From positions 1-28,636 of the forward strand of contig JAFSRL010000063.1 in assembly GCA_017446125.1 (NCBI GenBank): a stretch of 28,636 nt of DNA. Reading direction: 5' to 3'. Positions 23,206 to 28,636 of this stretch are shown here, one piece after another. The notes beneath the pieces were generated by a model, which saw only the letters and a list, made by a program, of their open reading frames with translations, had not been told where the DNA came from and made no database searches. Every line of letters starts with the position of its first letter. The stretch's first letter is position 1. The position numbers were made by a program, and so were the translations under genes. Source of the stretch: Lachnospiraceae bacterium. Its GTDB lineage: Bacteria > Bacillota > Clostridia > Lachnospirales > Lachnospiraceae.

Positions 23206-24612
23206 ATGATTATTTTAGCGGTTTCCATTTTAATCATTGTGGGTCTCGTTCTCATGATCGCCGGATTCGTACTTCCGGCGCATGATGACACATACAACAA
23301 AGACACCCTGGATAAGGAAATCAAGGATCAGGTCAAACGGATTGTGGCGGGCTCCAAGCGCTACGTGCAGGAGATGGTCGATACGGTGATCGGTGACAAC
23401 ATCGGCAAGACCACCAGGGCACTCGACCGCATGACCAACGAGAAAATCCAGTCCATCAGCGAATATTCCGATACCGTCATGAATGAGATTCATAAAAACC
23501 ATGATGAAGTGGTTTTTATGTTTGATATGCTCAATGACAAGCACATGAATTTAAAGGAAACGGCGTCCGAGGTCACACGCCTTGCGAAGGAAGCAAAGGA
23601 GGTCGCGCAGGACGCGAAGATCTCTGCGGAGGAGACCTACACCCGTGCGAAGGGACAGCTTGATCTGGCGATGGAAAACGTCAACCAGCTCGAGGAGGCA
23701 AAGCGCACGGAGCTTGCGAAGGAGCTGGCGTCCATCAAGGCGTACGCGAAGCAGACCGCGCAGGACCGCCTGGAGCTCGAGCGCTCCATGCATGAGATTG
23801 AGGATGCGGAGCGTCGCCGTGCGGCCGAAGAAGCCGCAAGACAACAGGAGGCGATGCGGCAGCGCCAGCTTCGCATCGAAGCGGAGGCTGCAAAGATCGA
23901 AGCGGAGATGAAGGCGCAGGCGCAGGCAAGAATGATGCAGGCAACTTCCCCTGTGCCGGTTATGACGGGGCCCATTCCACCGTTGAATCCTGCCATGATG
24001 CAGCAGCATATCATGCCGGACACCGTGTATCTGGACGGGCAGCCCTTACCGCAGCATGAGGTCAGCAAGGAAATCCGCCAGACGGTTGCGGAAAGCGTCA
24101 CGATTGACGGACAGCGCACCTCGATTCCGGATATTGTGAACAAGAACGAAAAGAAGATTCCGGAATCCTTCACAAAGATGATGCAACCGGAAAGCTACGA
24201 TACCGGTATGTGGTTCGGGGATGTGAAACCCACGGCGTCGATGCGGCGTGCGGCGATGGAGCGCCTGCGTGATGAGGAAGAAGAGCGCAAGAAGCGCTTA
24301 AAGAAGAACATGAATAAGATCGATGTGTCGCGCTCTCACGTAATTGGGGCACCGGCGGAGGGCACGAAGAAGAACGGGAAGGTCGTTCCCATTTCGTCAG
24401 GCAACAAGGGTGCAAACGCGTACAGGGATCTTCTGCTTGCCGGCAAGGATTTGGATTCGTTGTCGTTGAACGATCACATTCTGCTCATGCATCACCAGGG
24501 CAAGTCGAATATGGCGATTGCAAGAGAGCTGGGTTTGGGAATCGGTGAAGTGACCCTTGTCATCGATCTGTCGAAGAAGGGTCGTGTCGTGAAGGAGACG
24601 AAGGGCAGTTGA
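23206..24612 (+). CDS. Membrane-anchored coiled-coil protein with DUF6115-like C-terminus
   Basis: A 468-residue protein. Residues 1-24 are a membrane helix (IILAVSILIIVGLVLMIAGF). About 30-245 form a long coiled coil with an Ala/Glu/Arg-rich stretch, and a Pro/Met-rich linker follows. The last ~45 residues (NDHILLMHHQGKSNMAIARE, then GLGIGEVTLVIDL) form a helix-turn-helix-like motif I associate with DUF6115. The equivalent place in Bacillus, after sigD, holds swrB, which also combines an N-terminal membrane helix with a cytoplasmic helical tail. That parallel is a hypothesis. AGGGG lies only one base from ATG 23206. Confidence 0.8.
   Translation: MIILAVSILIIVGLVLMIAGFVLPAHDDTYNKDTLDKEIKDQVKRIVAGSKRYVQEMVDTVIGDNIGKTTRALDRMTNEKIQSISEYSDTVMNEIHKNHDEVVFMFDMLNDKHMNLKETASEVTRLAKEAKEVAQDAKISAEETYTRAKGQLDLAMENVNQLEEAKRTELAKELASIKAYAKQTAQDRLELERSMHEIEDAERRRAAEEAARQQEAMRQRQLRIEAEAAKIEAEMKAQAQARMMQATSPVPVMTGPIPPLNPAMMQQHIMPDTVYLDGQPLPQHEVSKEIRQTVAESVTIDGQRTSIPDIVNKNEKKIPESFTKMMQPESYDTGMWFGDVKPTASMRRAAMERLRDEEEERKKRLKKNMNKIDVSRSHVIGAPAEGTKKNGKVVPISSGNKGANAYRDLLLAGKDLDSLSLNDHILLMHHQGKSNMAIARELGLGIGEVTLVIDLSKKGRVVKETKGS
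23491..23520. repeat. Perfect 11-bp inverted repeat inside the coiled-coil gene
   Basis: CATAAAAACCA (23491-23501) is followed by an 8-base loop and its exact complement TGGTTTTTATG (23510-23520). It lies in coding sequence and is AT-rich against a GC-rich background. It resembles a weak terminator or mRNA processing hairpin, but the downstream T-run is short. Confidence 0.6.
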
Positions 24613-24962
24613 AGCTGAAGTATTATTTAAAAGGGCTCGGAATCGGAATGATCATTTCCGCGGCGCTCATGGGCGCGCTGTTTTATTTCTATTCGGATTC
24701 CGGCACGATGACGGACGCGCAGGTCATTGAACGCGCAAGACAGCTTGGCATGGTGGAGGATTTGTCTTTTGATGCGGATGGCGGTCTTTTTGAAAGTGTT
24801 GACGTTCCCGGTGAGGAAGCAGGCGAAGAAGTGGTGGAAGCGGGAGAAGAAGTACCTGAAGAAGTCGACGAAGGCGTCACTGACGCAGGTGCGGAAGATA
24901 GCGAAGAAGCTGCGGGCGCATGGTCGAACGATCCGGCGCCGGAAGAAACGGATACGGAATAA
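24609..24962 (+). CDS. Small membrane protein with acidic tail (hypothetical)
   Basis: A 117-residue protein with one N-terminal membrane helix (about residues 9-27, GLGIGMIISAALMGALFYFY), then MTDAQVIERARQLGMVE, then an acidic low-complexity tail (Glu, Asp, Ala, Val). The 'xDxxVIxRARxLGM' segment resembles short YceG/MltG-like membrane proteins of Firmicutes, but no transglycosylase domain is present, so enzymatic activity is unlikely. Translation begins at TTG 24609, overlapping the previous stop by four bases (TTGA), indicating coupling to the coiled-coil gene. It is the last gene of the flagellar block; function unknown. Confidence 0.75.
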   Translation: MKLKYYLKGLGIGMIISAALMGALFYFYSDSGTMTDAQVIERARQLGMVEDLSFDADGGLFESVDVPGEEAGEEVVEAGEEVPEEVDEGVTDAGAEDSEEAAGAWSNDPAPEETDTE

Positions 24963-24989
24963 CCGATTTTTACGTTAGAAGGACAGGCT

Positions 24990-25877
24990 ATGATTTATTC
25001 AATGACAGGATTCGGACGCAGTGAGGTCTCTGACGACAAGCGCAAGATTACGGTCGAGATCAAGTCCGTCAACAACCGGTATCTGGATTTGGGAATCAAG
25101 ATGCCGCGCAAGTTCAATGTATTCGACGCACAAATCAGAAACACCTTAAAACAATTCATGAAACGCGGGAAGACGGATGTCTTCATTACGTACGACGATT
25201 TCTCGAAGACGGATACCAGCGTGAAGTATAACGCGGGGATTGCCGCGGAGTATTTTGCGCATTTGAAAACGATTGCGAAGGAGTTTGAACTGGTGGAGGA
25301 GATTTCGGCGTCCGCCTTGTCGCGGTATCCGGAGGTTTTAACAACGGAGGAGGCACCGCAGGACGAGGACGCGCTCTGGGAGCTTTTGGAGAAGGCGCTG
25401 TGCGAGGCGGGAAAGATGTTTGTGGCATCGCGCGAACGGGAAGGTACCTTTTTGCAGAAGGATCTTTTGGAAAAGATGGATGCCATGCGGCGGGATGTGG
25501 ATTTGATCACCGAAAGGTCGCCCGTCATCATCGAGGAATACAAGAAGAAGCTGAAGGAAAAGGTGAAGGACCTCTTACAGGACAAGCAGATCGAGGAGAG
25601 CAGGCTCTTAACGGAGGTCACGCTCTTTGCGGATAAGGTCGCCGTGGACGAGGAGCTGGTGCGCTTAAATTCCCATATCGAAGCGGTGCGTACGGCACTG
25701 GAGACGGGTGACGAAAAGGAAGGCATCGGGCGGCGGCTGGATTTTCTCGCACAGGAAATGAACCGCGAGGCAAATACCATTTTGTCGAAGTCCACGGACG
25801 TCACCATCGCGGACAGTGCCATCAATTTGAAAACAGGTATCGAAAAGGTCAGGGAACAGATTCAGAACATCGAATAA
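24990..25877 (+). CDS. YicC family endoribonuclease
   Basis: A 295-residue protein of the YicC/YloC family, recently linked to endoribonuclease activity. The N-terminus MIYSMTGFGRSE and VEIKSVNNRYLDLGIKMPR are diagnostic. The C-terminal DUF1732 region includes DEELVRLNSHIEAVR, GIGRRLDFLAQEMNREANTI and IADSAINLKTGIEKVREQIQNIE. AAGGA precedes ATG 24990. It opens the housekeeping run and is followed by gmk after only nine bases. Confidence 0.93.
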   Translation: MIYSMTGFGRSEVSDDKRKITVEIKSVNNRYLDLGIKMPRKFNVFDAQIRNTLKQFMKRGKTDVFITYDDFSKTDTSVKYNAGIAAEYFAHLKTIAKEFELVEEISASALSRYPEVLTTEEAPQDEDALWELLEKALCEAGKMFVASREREGTFLQKDLLEKMDAMRRDVDLITERSPVIIEEYKKKLKEKVKDLLQDKQIEESRLLTEVTLFADKVAVDEELVRLNSHIEAVRTALETGDEKEGIGRRLDFLAQEMNREANTILSKSTDVTIADSAINLKTGIEKVREQIQNIE

Positions 25878-25886
25878 GGAGGGTGT

Positions 25887-26510
25887 ATGAACCAAAAAGG
25901 TCTGATCGTTGTGGTAAGCGGCTTTTCGGGCGCCGGCAAGGGAACACTGATTAAGCGTCTGGTGGAAAAGCATAAGGACAGGTATACGCTTTCCGTTTCC
26001 GCAACCACAAGGGCACCGCGTCCGCACGAGGAGGACGGAAAGGATTACTTCTTTTTGTCCGAGGAGGCGTTTGAAACGCTGGTCAAGGAGGATGGGCTCA
26101 TCGAGTATGCCGGCTACTGCCAGCACTACTACGGCACCCCCAGGGACTTTGTCGAAGATAAGCTCGCGGAGGGAATTGACGTTATCTTAGAAATCGAAAT
26201 CCAGGGCGCGTTGCAGATTAAAGCGAAGTATCCGGAGGCGCTTTTATTGTTTGTCACACCGCCCACGATGGAGGAGTTGAAGCGGCGCTTGGAAAAACGA
26301 GCGACGGAGTCGGAGGAAATTATTCGCGAGCGTCTTCTGCGTGCCAGGGAGGAAGCAAAGGGCATCGAGCACTATGACTACATCCTTGTGAACGACGACG
26401 TGGACGAGACCGTCAAGCACATGCACCGCGTGATCCGGAGTGCGCACTATACGCCCGAGCGCAACGAGGAGTTCATTCAGAGGATTCGCGCGGAGCTTGA
26501 CGATATCTGA
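25887..26510 (+). CDS. gmk: Guanylate kinase
   Basis: A 207-residue enzyme that converts GMP to GDP with ATP, needed for GTP and (p)ppGpp pools. The P-loop SGFSGAGKGT is at residues 11-20. The GMP-binding block has SVSATTRAPRPHEEDGKDY, then VILEIEIQGALQIK, and the lid/base region RLLRAREEAKGIEHYDYILVND. AAGGAGGG is well placed before ATG 25887. Its order with yicC upstream and rpoZ downstream is conserved in Firmicutes; the small remA gene often found between yicC and gmk is absent. Confidence 0.97.
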   Translation: MNQKGLIVVVSGFSGAGKGTLIKRLVEKHKDRYTLSVSATTRAPRPHEEDGKDYFFLSEEAFETLVKEDGLIEYAGYCQHYYGTPRDFVEDKLAEGIDVILEIEIQGALQIKAKYPEALLLFVTPPTMEELKRRLEKRATESEEIIRERLLRAREEAKGIEHYDYILVNDDVDETVKHMHRVIRSAHYTPERNEEFIQRIRAELDDI

Positions 26511-26525
26511 TTCATCATATAAAAT
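26497..26525 (+). promoter_or_regulatory. Predicted sigma-A promoter for rpoZ
   Basis: TTGACG (26497-26502) and TAAAAT (26520-26525) are separated by 17 bp, each hexamer matching consensus at five of six positions. The -35 overlaps the end of gmk and the -10 lies in the AT-rich gap. A start near 26532 gives a leader of about 32 bases with GGAGG at 26548-26552. This is the best housekeeping promoter pattern I found in the window. It could drive rpoZ-rimO-pgsA independently of the flagellar transcript. Confidence 0.55.
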
Positions 26526-26563
26526 AGACAGGTTGACGAAGCAAAACGGAGGTTTTTACGATT

Positions 26564-26914
26564 ATGATACATCCTTCTTATGTAGACTTAATGCAGGTGG
26601 TGAATTCGAACGTGGAGGAGGGCGAGGAGCCCGTCATCTCCAGCCGTTATTCCATCGTGATGGCAACGGCGCGCCGCGCGAGACAGTTGATTGCGGGTGA
26701 CGAGGCGCTGGTGCGTACAAGACGCAATGAAAAGGCACTTTCGATCGCGGTCGATGAGCTGAACGAGGGCGAGGTATACATCCTCACGGAAGAGCAGAAG
26801 GCGGAAATGGAAGAACGCCGCCGTTTGGAGATTGCCGGCATCGGTGACGCCGTGGAGGAAGCGGTGGATGCGAAGCCGGAAGCGGAAGAAGACGAAGAAG
26901 AAGACGAGGAATAA
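26564..26914 (+). CDS. rpoZ: RNA polymerase omega subunit
   Basis: A 116-residue omega subunit that assists folding and assembly of RNA polymerase beta-prime. The conserved core runs MIHPSYVDLM, then SRYSIVMATARRARQL and KALSIAVDELNEGEVYI. The C-terminal ~30 residues form a strongly acidic tail (EAEEDEEEDEE), making it longer than E. coli omega but common in Clostridia. ATG 26564 is eleven bases after GGAGG, a slightly long spacing. Confidence 0.93.
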   Translation: MIHPSYVDLMQVVNSNVEEGEEPVISSRYSIVMATARRARQLIAGDEALVRTRRNEKALSIAVDELNEGEVYILTEEQKAEMEERRRLEIAGIGDAVEEAVDAKPEAEEDEEEDEE

Positions 26915-26919
26915 GCTTT

Positions 26920-28353
26920 GTGACGGAAGTTCTGTTTATTTCCTTAGGGTGCGATAAAAACCGCGTGGATTCCGAAGTGATGCTGGCATCGCTTTCGGCA
27001 CGCGGTTATTCTATTACAGATGATGAGACCTTGGCAAAGGCAGCGGTGGTAAACACCTGCTGCTTTATTCATGATGCGAAGGAAGAAAGCGTCAATGAGA
27101 TTCTTGCGCTTGCGTCCTTAAAGGAGGCCGGTTCCCTGCAGGCCATCATTGTCACAGGCTGCCTTGCGGACCGCTATTATGATGAGATTGCGCGTGAGAT
27201 TCCGGAGGTCGACGCGGTTGTGAAGATTGCGGAGGAAGAGAGCCTGGCGGATGTGTTGGATGCGTGTCTTTCGGGTGAGTCAGCGGGGACGGGTGCACTG
27301 ACTCATTCTGAAACCGATACACCGTTGTTGAACATACCAAATGAGTCAGTGTACCCGTCCCCCATGACTCACTCCCCCATGACTCACTCCCCCATGACTC
27401 ACCCCTCCCCGCAATCCCGCATGCTCACCACCACAACCGGCTACGCCTATCTTAAGATTGCGGAGGGCTGCGACAAGCACTGCACCTATTGCATCATCCC
27501 GAAGGTGCGCGGCGCGTACCGTTCGGTGCCGGAGGAGGCGCTTGTTGCGGAAGCGACTTTTCTTGCCGCGCAGAGCGTGAAGGAGCTTATTTTGGCCGCC
27601 CAGGAAACGACGCTTTACGGGGTTGATCTGTACGGGGAAAAGCGTCTTCCCGCGTTGTTAAAAAAGCTGTGCGCCATCGACGGCATCCGCTGGATCAGGC
27701 TTCTTTACTGTTATCCGGAGGAAATCACGGATGAATTGATTGATGTGATGAAGCGGGAGAAGAAGATCCTGCATTACCTTGATATGCCCGTGCAGTCGGG
27801 GTCGGACCGCATCTTAAAGCTCATGGGCAGGAAGACGGATGTTAAGTCTATCAGGGCAGTCGTACAAAAGCTGCGAGAAGCGATGCCGGATGTTTGTCTA
27901 AGGACCACCCTGATCACTGGTTTTCCCACGGAAACCGCGCAGGATGTGAACGAAACGGCGGCGTTTATCGAGGAGCTGAAGTTTGACCGGCTGGGCATCT
28001 TCACGTATTCGGCAGAAGAGGATACGCCGGCGTACGAAATGAAGGAACAGGTCAAGGAAGTGACCAAAAAGATGCGCAGAACGCGCTTAATGAAGCTGCA
28101 GCAGAAAATCGCGTTTGAAGCCGCGAAAAAGATGGTCGGAACGACATTGGATGCTATAATAGAAGGGTATTTGCCCGAGGAGGACTGCTATGTGTGCAGG
28201 ACCTACAAGGACATGCCGGACATCGACGGGATGCTGTTCCTGCAGCTTCCTCTTGATGCTTCAAGAGATTTGTTAAGCGGAACCATTGTGCAGGTCCGTG
28301 TTACGGAGGCGCGTGAATACGACCTGATCGGAGAATTGGCGGAGGCGTTATGA
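26920..28353 (+). CDS. rimO: Ribosomal protein S12 methylthiotransferase RimO with in-frame repeat insertion
   Basis: A 477-residue radical SAM enzyme that methylthiolates an Asp of ribosomal protein S12. The N-terminal UPF0004 domain has cluster cysteines Cys11 (LGCDKN), Cys47 (NTCCFIHDAKEES) and Cys81 (TGCLADR). The radical SAM motif is Cys184/Cys188/Cys191 in AEGCDKHCTYC, and a TRAM-like domain ends the protein (VTEAREYDLIGEL). GTG 26920 is nine bases after GAGGA. Residues about 119-161 are foreign-looking: they are encoded by a long palindrome and a tandem repeat (three copies of SPMTH), lengthening the interdomain linker by roughly 30 residues. All catalytic motifs are intact, so the enzyme is probably functional. 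Confidence 0.95.
   Translation: MTEVLFISLGCDKNRVDSEVMLASLSARGYSITDDETLAKAAVVNTCCFIHDAKEESVNEILALASLKEAGSLQAIIVTGCLADRYYDEIAREIPEVDAVVKIAEEESLADVLDACLSGESAGTGALTHSETDTPLLNIPNESVYPSPMTHSPMTHSPMTHPSPQSRMLTTTTGYAYLKIAEGCDKHCTYCIIPKVRGAYRSVPEEALVAEATFLAAQSVKELILAAQETTLYGVDLYGEKRLPALLKKLCAIDGIRWIRLLYCYPEEITDELIDVMKREKKILHYLDMPVQSGSDRILKLMGRKTDVKSIRAVVQKLREAMPDVCLRTTLITGFPTETAQDVNETAAFIEELKFDRLGIFTYSAEEDTPAYEMKEQVKEVTKKMRRTRLMKLQQKIAFEAAKKMVGTTLDAIIEGYLPEEDCYVCRTYKDMPDIDGMLFLQLPLDASRDLLSGTIVQVRVTEAREYDLIGELAEAL
27275..27372. repeat. Long inverted repeat inside rimO, REP-like element 2
   Basis: Arms of 33 bases at 27275-27307 and 27340-27372 pair at 30 of 33 positions around a 32-base loop. Each arm has a GGGGAC/GTCCCC core flanked by the small inverted repeat TGAGTCA ... 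TGACTCA. The whole structure is open in the rimO frame. Its layout matches the element at 975-1098 although the flanking motifs differ. Confidence 0.9.
27358..27402. repeat. Three exact 15-bp tandem repeats in rimO
   Basis: TCCCCCATGACTCAC occurs three times in succession (27358-27372, 27373-27387, 27388-27402). The first copy is the end of the right arm of the inverted repeat, so the arm's tail has been multiplied. The unit is a multiple of three and encodes Ser-Pro-Met-Thr-His each time, keeping rimO in frame. Confidence 0.95.
28152..28160 (+). promoter_or_regulatory. Extended -10 element inside rimO, possibly serving pgsA
   Basis: TGCTATAAT is a perfect extended -10 (TGn plus TATAAT) within rimO, about 190 bp before pgsA. 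It is created by two consecutive ATA codons (Ile-Ile), which look rare in these GC-rich genes. No good -35 lies 16-18 bp upstream. Pattern evidence only. Confidence 0.25.
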
Positions 28354-28636
28354 ATTTACCGAACAAATTAACCGTGCTCAGAGTCATCATGATCCCGTTC
28401 TTCGTGGTATTTATGCTCGCGGGGTCGGGCAGCGCCGGAGAGATTACGAACGGATATGACAGATGGGTTGCTTTGATTATTTTTGTTGTGGCGTCCCTGA
28501 CGGATTTACTCGACGGCAAGATTGCCAGAAAGTACAACCTGATTACGGACTTCGGAAAACTTATGGACCCCCTGGCGGATAAGCTCCTTGTGTGCTCCGC
28601 TTTGATTTGCCTGGTGGCGCTTGGCCGCTGTCCGGC
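28350..28636 (+). CDS. pgsA: CDP-diacylglycerol-glycerol-3-phosphate 3-phosphatidyltransferase (3'-truncated)
   Basis: The first 95 residues of a membrane enzyme making phosphatidylglycerol phosphate from CDP-diacylglycerol. It begins MNLPNKLTVLRVIMIPFFV, the usual PgsA start. The CDP-alcohol phosphotransferase signature D-x2-DG-x2-AR-x8-G-x3-D-x3-D is complete (TDLLDGKIARKYN, then DFGKLMDPLAD). ATG 28350 overlaps the rimO stop by four bases (ATGA), with GGAGG at 28341-28345. The gene runs off the window end with no stop. Confidence 0.95.
   Translation, partial: MNLPNKLTVLRVIMIPFFVVFMLAGSGSAGEITNGYDRWVALIIFVVASLTDLLDGKIARKYNLITDFGKLMDPLADKLLVCSALICLVALGRCP

Noticed and set aside
27275..27402. 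CRISPR array in rimO because of tandem repeats
   Set aside because: The three 15-bp units are directly adjacent with no spacers, and the longer repeat is inverted rather than direct.

Overview
The window is a single co-directional (+ strand) block of about 34 genes. Almost all of it is a flagellar/chemotaxis superoperon, followed by a short run of housekeeping genes. Gene order, the use of FliY plus CheC/CheD, Firmicutes-type proteins (FlhF, FlhG, an FlhB starting with an LQFFA motif) and yicC-gmk-rpoZ-rimO-pgsA at the end all point to a motile Clostridia, most likely Lachnospiraceae. The DNA looks fairly GC-rich for that family. The assignment is inferred from gene content and order, not from a marker gene.

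Layout. (1) 1-949: 3' part of the hook gene flgE. (2) 950-1169: the only sizeable non-coding stretch. It holds a long imperfect hairpin, three tandem GTCCCC repeats and a possible promoter/operator for flbD. (3) 1170-6249: flbD, motA, motB, fliL, fliM, fliY, cheY (stator, switch and its regulator). (4) 6250-11882: fliO, fliP, fliQ, fliR, flhB, flhA (export gate). (5) 11914-14992: flhF, flhG and a PilZ/YcgR-like gene (placement and number of flagella, c-di-GMP input). (6) 15032-20040: cheB, cheA, cheW, cheC, cheD (signalling and adaptation). (7) 20037-24962: a two-TM hypothetical, sigma factor fliA, a FapA/DUF342 protein and three poorly characterised genes. One of these is a 468-residue membrane-anchored coiled-coil protein with a DUF6115-like C-terminus, in the place where Bacillus has swrB. 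(8) 24990-28636: yicC, gmk, rpoZ, rimO and the start of pgsA.

How the parts work together. MotA/MotB drive rotation against the FliM/FliY switch. CheA/CheW send signals to CheY; FliY and CheC carry the phosphatase motifs that dephosphorylate it; CheB and CheD modify receptors. FliO/P/Q/R with FlhA/FlhB export rod, hook and filament subunits. FliA would transcribe late genes located elsewhere. Most junctions are tight or overlapping, and no convincing intrinsic terminator is visible anywhere, including at the flagellar/housekeeping boundary.

Most unusual content. Two palindromic elements share one architecture: a long inverted repeat around a GGGAC core, with the end of the right arm repeated three times in tandem. 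One lies between flgE and flbD. The other lies inside rimO, is read in frame and lengthens the linker between the N-terminal Fe-S domain and the radical SAM domain. cheA carries an exact 33-bp direct repeat, 405 bp apart and in phase, bracketing its P2-like domain. I saw no tRNA, rRNA, CRISPR array, transposase gene, attachment site or replication origin.
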